The position numbers and the translations under genes are program-made. The notes beneath the pieces are model-generated. The model ran no database searches. It saw nothing but the letters and a program-made list of their open reading frames with translations, and had not been told where the DNA came from. DNA of 64,000 nucleotides from Ramazzottius varieornatus. Taxonomy: Eukaryota; Tardigrada; Eutardigrada; Parachela; Ramazzottiidae. The number at the start of each line of letters is the position of its first letter. Positions within the stretch are counted from its first letter, which is position 1. The stretch lies in the NCBI GenBank assembly GCA_001949185.1, contig BDGG01000004.1:2102278-2166277 (forward strand), given 5' to 3'. Positions 1-12,100 of the stretch are shown piece by piece.

Positions 1-2411
1 AGGTTCCTTTCGTCACACTACGCAACAGCAAGGCGCCACCTACAGACTGGATTTCGTCTGTCGGTACTTGAGACCGAATCACTTACCAATGCAGTCCGCA
101 TTGTCCACAAAGGCAATCTTTCCCACATTCAGTCCCTCTTTCGCGTAGAGCTCTTGCTCGGATTTCAAGATGCGGTCGTTGAAGAACTGTTGAAGCTTCT
201 CGTTTGCGTAGTTGATGCAAAATTGTTCTATACGTCAAGCAGAGCAGTTGAATATTTAACAGTGGCAGTCAGCAATGCTGTGGGGAACTATCGTACCGAA
301 GCTGTTGACAGTGAAAAACTCTGCAAAGCAGAAAACGATTGATTGACCTGCAAAAATCCATACTCATTTGGAAAAATTTGATAATTTTGCTTACCGAATC
401 CTGCTATATCAAGGATGCCAATATAATACTGCGAGGCGGAAAACGGAATGCATTCGTTGATTTTCGCAACGATAAAGTCGAAGAGGGCTGAATAAATGGC
501 CTTCGCTAGAGCGTCCCTGGCACTGGCCGCTTCATATGGCTTTAAGTTGACCCTACAAAGCGCAAGTCGTAAGCACAAGGATCTGAAAGTTTTAGTCACA
601 CAGTCCGGCCAATTAAGGTCCTGATACCGTATGACAGTTCCCTTCATGCCACCTCGAGCAGCTTGCACCACTCTACAGGTCAGTGAGTCCTTCATTTCCT
701 CCTTGTCCACGCCAAGCAACGCGCTGGCGACGATCAGAGACTGGTCTGTATTCTTTGTGATGCGACAACCGTCTTTGGTATCTCCAGCGTCCTCGAAGGC
801 TATATTCCCCAGATGAAGTACCGCCGCAACGGTCGCATAAACGAGCAGCTTTTCCTCATCGGTAAGCCCAAGATGACTGCAACAACAGAAGTGTCAGAAA
901 CTCGACGTGGGTTGTCTTTACGCGGAAGTGCAGTACCTGAGGGATCTGTCAGTTATGCTGAAATCTCGAATATCGTCCACGACCGCATCTTGCAGTCCGA
1001 CTGATTGTAGGCCCCTCGAGGCCAATATCTTTTGATTTGTTTTACCCGCGAAGAACTTTGTGGCGCCCCGGTTGAGGTACTGGTAGTCGGCTGGGGTGGT
1101 CAAGCGGAACTTTGACTTGATCTCGTCAGGTGCGCCCGCCAACAGCTGGAAGAAGATGTGGTAGTTCCTTTCGCCTTCGCTCTGCAGACAGATGCGGGAC
1201 TTTTCCAGAAGATAGTGAGAGATGAAACCTCCCGCCACTTGTTGCTAAATCATAAAGTCTTAATGTGAGCTTTGTGTGCAACCTACAAACTTGAGCGCAC
1301 TTCAAGAGGTGGGATGTGACGTGTGGACGCTACCTGCTTGGTGAAATGGATCTCGACAAATTTCCCGAACCTACTGCTATTGTTATTTCGCATGGTTTTG
1401 GCGTTCCCGAAAGCCTCGAGTATCGGGTTCGCTGTAACAGGTTGAATACGTAAGAGAAAAACAGCAATACGCGCTTTCGGGTACCAGTGTTACACGCTTT
1501 GCACTAACCTTCCAAAATTCGCTCCTCGAGCTTCCCGGACTGAGCGCCCCAAGATTCACAAAGGTATCGAATGATGTACTTGGTTGATTCTGTCTTACCA
1601 GCTCCTGCAAAGATCGTCGAAACCTTCTCGTAGATGGAGACAATCCCTCAGAAGTCAAATAACGTACCTACCTGATTCACCGCTGACGATTATGCTTTGT
1701 GATTGCTTCAGGACCCTCATGTCGCGAAACGATTTGTCAGCTGAAAAAGGGTAAAGAGACAGACTTATAAGGTGAGTTGTTTTCTTTGAAAGTCGCGCTC
1801 GTACCGATTGCGAACACGTGTGGTGGAAGAGTCCCCAGCGACATGCCTTGGTACTGAAAAGCATTTGCGAATGAGAAAGATATCATACGGCGTTGATTGG
1901 TCCCGGAATCTGACCTTCTTTATGGCGGCCGGGGAATATAGATCCGGAAGTGACTTGTACGGGTTGACCGCAATTAGGATGTTAGCCACGTAGGTGTAAA
2001 TAAGGTCTTTGGAATATCGCAAACGCAAATTATGCAGTAGCGTCGCCTCATTAACATGCATAAGTGCACCTAAAACAATTCCACTGATCATCCAAGCAAA
2101 CACGCAGCTGATACACTCCATTGTTTTTCAATGTCTTACAGTTGTCATCCACGGTTTTCTTGTCATTGTCTTCCGCGGCAAACACCAGCTCGTACGGCGC
2201 CGAAATTTTCTGGAAAACACAGGAAAAGTAAGAGACATTGTAATTTATAAAAAGGGAAGTGGCGTTATTCGTGTAACCGACGGACCTTGCCATCCTTTCC
2301 GGGTTCGATAAATTCAATGGTGAGCTCGTTCGCCCCGATGTCCTCGATTCTGCCTAACCGATATCCTTCCACTGGGTCCGGAGCCCAGACTTTCTTCTTG
2401 GTATCAAACAT
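1..2411 (-). CDS. MYO6: Unconventional myosin VI, N-terminal part of the motor domain (partial gene, runs off left edge)
   Basis: Myosin VI is the actin motor that moves toward minus ends and works in endocytosis and cell polarity. About a dozen short exons read leftward from the ATG at 2409-2411. Exon 1 (2286-2411) opens [13 protein letters not shown], matching the family N-terminus. Further blocks follow in order: [16 protein letters not shown] (about 2055), [16 protein letters not shown] (about 1820-1860), [11 protein letters not shown] joined across an intron to [14 protein letters not shown] (P-loop GESGAGKT, about 1600-1690), [15 protein letters not shown] (switch I, about 1340-1400), the [14 protein letters not shown] block (about 1200), LDIAGF (switch II, about 400), a 24-nt microexon at 297-320, and [14 protein letters not shown] in the exon 87-227. 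The rest of the motor, lever arm and cargo tail lie outside the window. Introns are mostly 50-90 bp. The family assignment is firm; several exon edges are approximate. Confidence 0.93.
297..320 (-). other. MYO6: 24-nt coding microexon of myosin VI
   Basis: On the minus strand the switch II exon ends ...GGATTCG before GTAAGC, and the next recognisable exon (87-227) starts AACAATTTTGC after TATAG. Joined directly they would skip the conserved residues between IAGF and EQFCIN. A 24-nt segment with an AG acceptor before it (CTTTGCAG) and a GT donor after it restores the expected sequence: [16 protein letters not shown]. It keeps the frame on both sides. The fit to a highly conserved myosin segment is strong evidence, although no transcript is available. 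Confidence 0.85.
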
Positions 2412-4093
2412 GCTGACACGTTATTCCCAAACAAGTATTCGCTTCAGGAGGAATAAACTCAAGTCCTGTTCAAGTGCAGTAGCAGCAAAACGAGGAGTAC
2501 CTCCCCCTTACTGTCCCCATCCAGTTTGGTACATGGGAGAAAGGTCCTTCTCAGATTCAGCTCTTAGTGGTCACGGACCCATCGAGATAGTGGCTCATGA
2601 GAAATCACGCAGGTGTGATCAAACGGTAGGCAGACATGAAAATACTACGTATCCCTTCCTTGAGTTGGTGACTCGGCGATACTCATAAGCCTAGCTAACT
2701 GAGCCATATGTACGTCGATAAATTGTGTACACCGATCGACTTCATTCAAATCCAGAGGCGTGCACAGGTGTAGTGCTATAGCGCTGTGCTGAGTCGGAAG
2801 ACTATAAAACCTGATAACCAGTTCAAATAGAAGCCTCTACCTCGTTGCACAAACTCAACGAAAAGTGAGTACGTGGTCGAAAGTGGATCATGCGTGAAAC
2901 CCTAGTACAACAACATGCCGGCATGCTACTCTTTCAACTACCTGTGGCCATATGAGGAGCCGCGACAGAAGGCCACTAAAGATTAATTACCATGTTAACA
3001 AAGCTCAACCGTGGAAGTGAGCAAACTACAGGTATCGCAGCCTCGCGGACATCACTGTCTAGAACACGCTGCTCTGTAATAAGCCCATATTCAAATTCAA
3101 GCGCGGTAGCCTTGGTTCACTTGCCTCTCGGACCTGATCAAGTTAGCGCTATTTTCCCCATTGTGAAGATCGCTTCGACCACGCAAACCATACGCGGGCA
3201 CTGGCGCACAAAGAGCCAATTGGGCGTTTTGGAAACAGATAGGTCTACAGAGAAAAAAATTTTCACAACCAGAGAGTATTTGGAGAAGGTTCGTGAAGTT
3301 TTGAGCCAGGGTTCCCGAAGCCCCGACCGCGGAATGACCGTTAAGGTGTTCTCTTTTTGTCAGGAACAAGTCCAGCGCACAGGTGCCCGAGGGAAAAGTT
3401 CGGCCAGAGCCCTTTTATGATGTGCCGGGCCATGTTCAATGTGGGAATCCACGTGGACCACCAGCCCTACTCATCAAATCTGTCTCCTGAAAGTAGCCAG
3501 GCTAGCTATAAAGCCGGTTTGACGCTTTGATGAATCGGTCTAGCTCAAAATAAGACGTTGCTCGGCTCTTGTCTGTATTTCGGCTTATCGTCAAGGTCCA
3601 CCGAGCCACGAACAAAGTCTCACGATCAAAAGTCATCTGCTCTACGTGTGGTTGTACTCGTGTGAGGAGAACCAGTATGAGATACTGCTCGAAGCATCCA
3701 CCTTGCATCTACTTAAATTTCGTTATCACATGATGGATTACAAAAGGGCGGAATCGCGGTACTGTGTCTCAATCTGTCAAGATAAGTTTTTGGACATGAA
3801 GTAAATGTGACTTTTCGCAAAGATTAGTTCAATATTACAATAAAGGAAAAAGAAATATCATAAAAACTATTTTTCTTCAGTTGAGCAAAGTTTTAAACCA
3901 CAACGTGATGGCTGTAGAAATTTCGAAAAAAGGCGCGCCTACTACTAGCAGTACTTATGTTTTTGTGCCATACCGTTGCCGCGCTGACGTCATAGGACCA
4001 GATGCTGGACTGCGCTAAGTTGTATGGGTCATCTTGGGCACATCGCATGTCTGTAGATAACACCTCTTTGTGAGAGAAAGCACCGAGTGAGTC
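2412..4093. other. Intergenic stretch without a recognised gene
   Basis: This region lies between the 5' end of the leftward myosin VI gene and the 3' end of the leftward SDR gene, so it should hold the myosin VI promoter. An open frame at 2992-3420 (+) shows no familiar domain and overlaps an equally long open frame on the other strand. AT-rich sequence near 3820-3910 includes an AATAAA-like motif on the plus strand. No repeat, RNA gene or transposon remnant was recognised. Confidence 0.5.
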
Positions 4094-5261
4094 TTATACT
4101 TTATGAAGTAAATACCTGCCACCATCTACGGGTAGATTTGCCCCAGTGATGAACGAAGCGGCATCGCTTGCAAGAAACGTTATGGCATTCGCTACTTCCT
4201 CGGCTTCGCCTGGTCGACCGAGTGCATGCGTCGTCTTCGACCTTTCCAGAAAAGCAGCATAGGCTTGTTCATCCATTCCGCCTCGTTTTTGGAGCTCTGT
4301 TATCGTGACCCCGGGGTTCACCGAATTAACACGAACTTGTTTCGGAGCCTGCAAATCAACACCAACTCGAAGGATGAAATCTTATACAGCATCTGCAGTC
4401 TTTAAAGAGCAAACAAACAATTTACCAGTTCCAAAGCAACACAACGAGTGAACTGATCCAATGCGCTTTTCGAAATATTGTAGGCAAGAACTCCAGCAAA
4501 AGAGCGCAGCCCGTTTACACTGCTGACATTCACTGAAAAGAAATAAAACATGTGAAGCCTGAACTCTGATGCGCAACACAAACGTTTCATCAAAAAAGTC
4601 TTCGAGCAATTTTGTTAAATCTGACTAACCAATATTCCCCTTCGAAGCGGCCAAATGTGGAACGCACAGTCTGGTCAGGGCATACACGGATCGGACATTG
4701 ACGTTCATAACCCGATCGTACTGTTCCATGGAGGTAGTTTCGATCGTGCCCGTCTCCAGAACACCTGCGCACCTCAGACTACATTTTCGAAGAAGATAGT
4801 AAAGACTGCGTAGATAGAGGAACTCACCTGCGTTGTTCACTAGGATGTCCAAGCGTCCGTACTTCGCCATGGTCTGCAGCACAATCCCCTCTAAATCATT
4901 TTCATCCGTTAGTTCTCCAAGAACCATAAACGGCTCGCCGTGCTGGGAATGCTTCGTGCCTGCTCAGAGAGGAACTGAGCTGTGAGTTAGGTGAGAATAG
5001 TCCGTAACCGAAGATTCCTAGGCTTGAACTTACATTGCCGCGAAACTTCCGTCAAGTTTTCCATGTTCCTTCCTGTTAGCGACAACCGTGCTCCAGCCTT
5101 GGCGAACGCAATACTCGTCGCTGCTCCTGCAAAACTCGAACTAAGCATCATCCACTCACTATCGAATGGCACAAGCTGAATCTTGTAAGAAGACTATATG
5201 CGTGCTCACCGATTCCACTGCTCGCTCCTGTAATCAGGGCAACCTTCCCCGCCAGCTGCAT
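4094..5261 (-). CDS. Classical short-chain dehydrogenase/reductase (SDR), about 255 aa
   Basis: This is a predicted NAD(P)-dependent oxidoreductase with a Rossmann fold; the substrate cannot be read from the sequence. Six exons run leftward from the ATG at 5259-5261. Exon 1 (about 5209-5261) encodes MQLAGKVALITGASSGIG with the cofactor motif TGxxxGIG. Exon 2 (about 5038-5127) has AFAKAGARLSLTGRN. Exon 3 (about 4828-4961) ends in LDILVNNAG, the structural NNAG motif. Exon 4 (about 4630-4765) has MNVNVRSVYALTRL. Exon 5 (about 4426-4533) has NVSSVNGLR and the catalytic YNISK (YxxxK). Exon 6 (4094 to about 4349) has RVNSVNPG and the C-terminal FITGANLPVDGG. Length and motifs match the 250-aa classical SDR class, and the C-terminal KTTHALGRPGEAEEVA segment resembles the expanded nematode and arthropod DHS/FabG-like reductases. 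Domain orders and motifs are seen; the subfamily is inferred. Confidence 0.9.
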
Positions 5262-7197
5262 CTTCCCATTTGGATCGCCACGGACTACTGCAGGTGTCAC
5301 TGGAAGTCTGGCAGTCAGCTCCACTACCAGCTGCGATCCAGGTTTGGTATCTCTTGACGTCTACAGGAGCACAGCAACTTCTGCAAAAGAACATTAGAGC
5401 CTCAAAGAGAATATTGCCACAAAGAAACAACAACATTCAACAGGTGATATCATAGAGGCTAATCAAGAAAGAACGTGTGCTTAGTCAATCGTTCGTGCTG
5501 GTTCGTCCATCTTCATTATCGCAATCTCGGTAATCAATTTTCCGCTTTGGTGTTTGAACTGGAATACCCAAGCGGACTCTGAATCGCAGACTCATCAGAC
5601 GAAGCCCGAGCTCCAGACAACACGATCCTTTACGCAGAATGATTCCCCGATTTTTTCTGATTTTTCTAAATTTTCGACGAATTTTTCTAAGTTTTCGATG
5701 AGCCATGAGTCGTGATGACGGATGCGATCAATCAATTCTGTACCTAATCATTCGAAGATGTTGGCGTATTGGTTAATACGGAATTAATAATCCTGTCGAT
5801 AGTACCACTTGGCCGCTCTGCACGATCAACAGGGTATACGTAGACCGGCCAACCATGGGTCTTGCTACTGTCACTAGATTGATTACCAAAAGTTGACCGT
5901 TGGTCTTGCTAGACTGATCACTGGTGCCTGACCATTGTAGCGAGAATTTCGCACAGGATTTAGAATTGGAAAGTGTCCACGAGTGTACGAGCACGCTGAG
6001 TGTATGACTGACAGGGGATTTCCACGAGGTATTAAGCCAGCCCTGCAGGCGGCGTATCTCGAGAAGTATACAAGCTAAAAGCTGTTAATTTTTCGAGACT
6101 CTTTTTCTCCTTCAGTTGAGTTTCGATCAGTAAAGAGCAGTACGAACTCCAGCTTTTGCCGGTCTTCTGTAAAGCCTAATCGGCTGTGTTAGAGGTCTAC
6201 GAGGTCTTTCAATCTTTCTTAGTGGATAAACCTGTCGATGGTCAGCGAAGGCTGAGGTTCCTGCAGGATCAAAGTCGAGGACGCTTGGTTAAAGCCCTTT
6301 GGAATACCGGGATCAACTGGCGGACACTGGCGAGGTAAATCTCTGAGACGAACGAGTAGCCTACAGGTCCTAAAAAAAGAGAGGATGACTCGTGTGACGG
6401 ATGGGAAAGTATCAGTGGTGGCTTGTCTGGAAGACTTGGGAAGTGGGATATTGTACTGAACAACAGGTAGAGCGCCGGCACCATCAGGTTCTCTTTCAAC
6501 TCGAATATTAAGCTGAAGCTGACGTCCGTTTAAAGTTCCTCGTTAGTCGGACGATAAGAATTTTTAATCGAGGTGCAGTGTGAATTAACCTACCGCCTGA
6601 GGCAGCAATTTTGTTGCAAGCTTTTTGCCGTGGTGAGAGTTATTCACGCTACACCATTGGTCTTGCTCGATTGACCATTAGTATTGGTGGGTCGGCCACT
6701 GGGTAATACCAGTCTTAGCTAACCGCTAGTGTACCAGGTTGGCTGCTGTAGCAGGTGCTGGTAGTTGCTGGCGATGCTCACGTGGCGTATGTGCTGTAGC
6801 TTATATGTGGTCCAATCGCGTACGTACAACAGAAGACTAATGGGTAGAGACCCCTTTCAGTGCCGAGAAATTTTCCTTTGATCTTCCGCCATAAGCTCAG
6901 GCTTGCCATTGTTTGCCCGAATGCAAGGGCTTTAGAATGCCTGAACAGCTTTCTACTATGACTCAAGCGATCTCTGATTCATTCTAAAGCTCCGCTGGAA
7001 AGCCAGCCGTTTGGGCGGAGCTCCCGCAATTCAAAAATTTAAAACCTCTACAAACTTCTCTGCTATCTGCCGTTTTCTCCTTGCCGGGATCTAATTGTCA
7101 CCTGGTAGGTGCTGCGCGAAAACGCCAAGGTAGGCAGATAGCCACATGTAACAATGTACACGATCGATAGTGTGTATTTCTAGGACAGCAGTCGGCG
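5262..7197. other. Divergent intergenic region with degenerate repeats, no gene recognised
   Basis: The SDR gene starts leftward and POLR3C starts rightward from this 1.9-kb region, so it should carry both promoters. A short AT-rich stretch at about 5645-5700 repeats TTTTTCTAA/TTTTCGA-like units. Around 5840-5935 and again near 6650-6710 variants of a phrase containing GGTCTTGCT recur beside CACTAG/GATCACTGG/GACCATT segments, giving a loose repeat family. No convincing coding exon, RNA gene or transposase was found. Confidence 0.5.
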
Positions 7198-8931
7198 ATG
7201 ACGGCGAAGGAGATCGCATTTATAGCAATGCTGATGGAGGAACGATTCGGAGCTGGACATGCACAAGTTAGCCGATTACTCTTAGAAACCGGCCTCATGC
7301 CCGTCACGGCTGTCTACCGAAGATGCCGACGGATGAATCCAAAAATAAAAGACAAAGTTCTGGAACAGATTTTGCACACGTTCTTTGAGCACGGCTTGCT
7401 GCTCGCTCAAACCTTCCCAGACCTCGCGGAAGACGGACCATACATCTCTTTCGACCTGCACCACGCGTTCCTGACTATGGCTGAGCCAGTCATGTGCTAT
7501 GCCGTTGAAGAACTGCTCGGTGACGACGCTGCTCGGGTGCTTTGCTTGGTTCTAGGTCTCGGAATGCCCAAAGCGGAAAAGGTGTTCGCTCTACTGGCAC
7601 AGAAGGAAAGTTGGACGAGGGATAATGCGGAGAAAGTCATCATCAAGTTACTCAAAACCAAGGTTCTGTCAGCGTTGGACTGTTTTATGAAGTACGACGA
7701 CGATGAAAGGAAGATGGAGGTAGAGATGGTCGCAAGAAAGAACTATTGGTCAAAGTTGGGCTTAATGGTTAATCGGAATCGTTTGATGGTTGCGGCTCTA
7801 CTCTACATGACACAATCGAAAGTGGAGAACGAGCCAGCTTTGTCCTCGTATGGCTCCGATGTGTACCTGGGTCTTTGCCGAGCGTCCCTTTTTACGCCAC
7901 TACGGACAGATTACCTTTGCGATGACTTGTTCCTACCTGTGACAGCCGACGACGTGCTGCGAAACATCGAACACAACGTGGAGGAAATGAACATTGGTAT
8001 CGTTCGACAAAACCTCGATGGAATCGTGGCTATGGTCGATGGATTCCTACGTGAGTAGCCCTTGAAGCTATGAAGTCCAGATCGTTTAGTGGTAAATATT
8101 CGAGGTTTATCCAATTTCATTGAGTAATTATGGAAGCGGCAGAAAGTGAGATCGGCCATGTTAGATCGTCGCCGTGTTACGTCATCGCGGCATTACGCGA
8201 TGACGTCGCACGTATGGTATCTGCGGGTGGCCGACTCAGTTCGTCTCTTTGTGCCTTTATCACTTCGAGTCTGACAGTCCGAGACGACAATATTCGTTTG
8301 TCAACCGTCTCGTCACCGTATTCTTTGTGCTGTTGTAGAAACCGTGGACGATGGATACGCCATCAGAGGACCAAAGCTTCTCGGAATGTGGGCAGAAAGT
8401 ATTCTGTACGAACAGCTCAAAGCGGAGTTCCCGCAAGTTGGACTAGCCCGTGTCACCATGCAGTTCCTCCTTCGGCATCCGCGACCCTATGTCCAGGCCA
8501 AAGCCGTGGAAATGGACCTTTGTAGCAGTACTCACGCCTTACGTTATGCGGTGAACGAGCTAGCGCGGTGCGGCTTCGTGGACCTCATGGGCACATCGCA
8601 AGCAGCATCGTTCGAGCCTGGACGTATGGAGTTGTTCCTCCACGTTAACCTACCGAGACTCTATCGACAAAAGATTTTGCCGTCTCAACTACAAACTCTT
8701 TTTCGAAATCATTATTTGAAAAGCACTTTGAAAAAGTCGCAGGAAAATGTCCCGCCGTCGGAGTGCGATGAAAAGCACTGCAGGATGGAGTTGTCTTTTG
8801 CAGACTCGCTTTTGTTTTCCTTAATGTACATCAAAGCTTGTGGCGCGATCACCGATGAGAAGAGCAGTAGCGAGGCTTACTCGCTCCTAGAGTTCTTTAG
8901 TCGTAATACTATCCCAGAAGCTGAACAATAA
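7198..8931 (+). CDS. POLR3C: RNA polymerase III subunit RPC3 (POLR3C/RPC62 homologue), 481 aa
   Basis: RPC3 belongs to the Pol III-specific RPC3/RPC6/RPC7 trimer that supports initiation at tRNA and 5S genes in the nucleus. Two exons, 7198-8050 and 8339-8931, join in frame (donor CTAC|GTGAG, acceptor TTGTAG|AAACC) to 482 codons including the stop. The N-terminal MTAKEIAFIAMLMEERFG and the following VSRLLLETG segment correspond to the first extended winged-helix repeat of the family. The remainder is helical with further winged-helix-like blocks (for example YWSKLGLMVNRNRLMVAALL, a feature seen in the middle of the family). Human POLR3C is about 534 aa, so this copy is slightly short. The intervening 288-bp intron carries an 11-bp perfect inverted repeat. 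A polyadenylation-type AATAAA at 8927-8932 overlaps the TAA stop. Assignment rests mainly on the N-terminal block and overall layout. Confidence 0.8.
8179..8206. repeat. 11-bp perfect inverted repeat in the POLR3C intron
   Basis: ACGTCATCGCG (8179-8189) and CGCGATGACGT (8196-8206) are exact reverse complements separated by six bases. The arms include TGACGT, the half-site of CRE/ATF elements. It could form a strong hairpin in RNA or DNA. Confidence 0.6.
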
Positions 8932-9161
8932 AATGTCATGTCATATCGTATTACGCATACACAAACAAAGCGTATGTCATAATTATGACCCAGTGCTAAA
9001 TTTAGCAACTTCCGCTGCCATTCTAACTCTACCGTCCTCAGTGACTTCTCACTCTTCTTGTTCTTCCTTTTGTTGTCTATAGTTGGGCATACGCTGGCCA
9101 CGTCTTCCAGGTTGGTCATAGCGTTCGTAATAAGTGTACCAGGGACATCGGGATCGTTGAC

Positions 9162-12100
9162 ATGGCAGTCTCGACCATTCACCGGACTGCCAGCGTAGCT
9201 TGGTCGCCGTTAAACCACAACACTGTCTTATTGGCAGCTGGAACAGCGGCACATCAAGTGGATGCATCGTTCAGTACCTCTTCATCTTTGGAAATTTTCG
9301 AATTCAACCCAGGGCATCTGCAGGCTGACCTTCCCTTGCGAGGTAGCGTCACATGCAAGGAGCGCGTGTATAAGCTTGTCTGGTCGCCACACTCCTCGGC
9401 GGATGATAACACAAGCCACGGTGGCATCCTGATTGCCGGAATAGAGAATGGCGTTGTCCTGTACTCCGCGGATGCGGTGCTGTCGCAGAACCAGAGTGCT
9501 GCGGAGATTAAGCGTCTGCAGTCTCATACGGGAGCGGTTCATGCCTTGGACCTTTCATCCTTAATGGTCTGTTTGCTTTTATGGGCTTTGTAGTTACGGA
9601 CCGGAAGTGATCATATAGAATAATCTTCTGTTCCCCTATTGCAGCCTAATCTTGTCGCCAGTGGATCGTCCGAATCTGAAATCAACATCTATGACTTGAA
9701 CAGAGCAGATGTCATACCTTCGGGACCGAAGTCGTATCCGCTGGACGAAGTTACCTCTGTGTCGTGGAACAGGAAGATTGGACACATTTATGCTTCTTCG
9801 TTTTCCAACAGATGTGTTCTGTGGGATTTAAGGAAGGGTGATTCGATCATGAAATTACAGGACTCATCGACAAGAGTACGAATCCGTTGGCTGGATGTTT
9901 AGCTAAATGTACTTGAAACCTGATTCTAAGTTACTTTATTGGAGTGTTGTTTCAGACACGTTATAGGGCGATCGAGTGGAACCCCGACATCGCCACGCAA
10001 CTCGCATTAGCTAGCGATGATGACCATTATCCATGCGTCCAGATTTGGGACCTTCGGAATGCGTCGTCAGCCTTGAAGACCCTCGAAGGCCACACGCGGT
10101 TGGTGTACACGTATTCTTAGGCTTGGCGAGGTCCCCGAAATTCTTCGTAAACCAGCACTAATGAGGTCCTTTTTACGCTTGCAGGGGTATTTTGTCTGTT
10201 GGATGGTGTCCGCATGATTCGAGCTTTCTAATTAGCGCAGCCAAAGACGGCCTGGTTTATGGGTGGAATGTGGCAGAAGAGCAACGACCGGAAGTGAGTG
10301 CCGTTCTTTATTTTGTAAAAATTACACGAAAATTTACACCTTAGCATCTTTGTTTAGGTGGTATATGCGTTACCGCAGTCCAAAGGATGGCCTTTCGAAG
10401 TGTCCTGGTCTCCGCGGATTCCATCAGTGTTTGCTGTCTCGTCCTCCGATAACCAAGTGAAGATATGCGACATCTTGGGCGGAGCAGTACAACCGGATAA
10501 AGCGAATACCGCAGCACCTTCTAACGTCAGCTTTGTCTCGTGTCTTTGAAGGTTCCGGTATTTCCTCTGGCATATCTTTGAACACTACCTCTTTTACAGC
10601 TGGAGGAATCGTTTCCTGGAATGCAGATCGGGCTCTCTTTCCAGAACGCTACTCCGCAGCCTTCCCGGACTTCTCAAAATATTCGAAAAGCTCCCAAATG
10701 GCTGCGACGACCCGGAGCCCTCTCTTTTTCGGTATTTATGCTTTAGTATTCCGATTCATGGTAGGACACGCAGGAGAAAACTTTGAATTAAGACTGGCCA
10801 ACGATTTTCAGCTGGATGGTAAACTGGTTCGCTCCTTCTCGGAACAAGAAGTTGCCGGTCTCGAGTTGTCGAGCGTTTCGTCATCGAAGGACAGACAGTT
10901 CGTGGAAGACGCATACTTTCTGGACCAATGTTTGGGCCAAGATACACTTTTGCAGTACTGTGAATTACAAGCTGAACACTGCTCGACTGACCAACAGAAA
11001 CTGGAATGGGAATATGTCAAGGTTAGAACACGCGAACATGAGCAGGTCTTCCAAGAAAATGACGGTTGTATTGTTTCAGGCGTTCTACGACTCCGATCCG
11101 CTGTTTACGGCGAAGAGATTACTGGGCATGGTCATAAGTGCGAGCTCCAGTACAGATCCCGATTCACGATCCTCGAGTGCGAACTTGAACGGTGCGACCG
11201 GGGTCGCCAACGGGTTGCTTCGTATTCCGAAAGGAAATGGTAAGCGGATAGTGGAGTAGCTGGAACAGCGCAATAAGTAGACCAAGTTTGTTGAGATTTG
11301 TCCAATGAAATATACCAGTAAGGACGCAGACTCTTGCTGTAACATAATCGTTCCATTACAGATGCCGAAGGAGCTGTCGCCAACGCCTTGGTTTTAGGAG
11401 ACGTGACAGCGGCTGTTAACTTGTGTCTAACTGGTGGGCGCGAAGCTGAAGGACTGTGCTTGAGCCTCATCGGGTCGGAAGCAGCTATCTCTCCATCGTT
11501 CGTGAATGCACGAGAAATTTTCTTTGCCTCACGAGGGGCGGACTTGTCCAAGATCATACATAGTTTATTGAGACAAGACGCACAATCTCTTCTTAACCTT
11601 GCGGATTCTACGCAGTGGAGAGAAATCGCTCTCCTGTTTGCAAATTACTTTCCACCAGCCCACTTCCGGCCGCTGATCTGTGAGCTCTTGTAACTCATCT
11701 CAGTGTTACTCCAGAGAAACATCGGTCTCTGTTTGCAGATCAGCTTAGCCAGACTGTAGAAAGTTCATCGGACCGAACACTGTGCGCGATACTTTCCGGA
11801 AACCTCGAAACGTTGGCCGCGATCTGTCTAGAAACGATCAGTTCGACATCACCAAGTTCCAGTTTGTTTGCTTCTTTGCACCATGCAGTGCAGAAAGTAT
11901 TGGTTCTTTCTCGAGGCGTCTTCGGAAGACAACCCGCTTTCTTCGGTAAAAACTCGGTTCGTTTACTGACCGAATATTGTCTCCACCTAGCAGCACATGG
12001 AGAATCCGCACTGGCCCTTCGTTTCGCAAATTTGGACTCATCGGTGCGTAGGACTACTTGTGTATTTTTCGTAAAGTGAAATTAAATGACGAATCTGTTT

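Noticed and set aside
2992-3420. 142-codon plus-strand open frame between myosin VI and the SDR gene
   Set aside because: No known motif, overlaps a similar open frame on the other strand, and no matching splice context.
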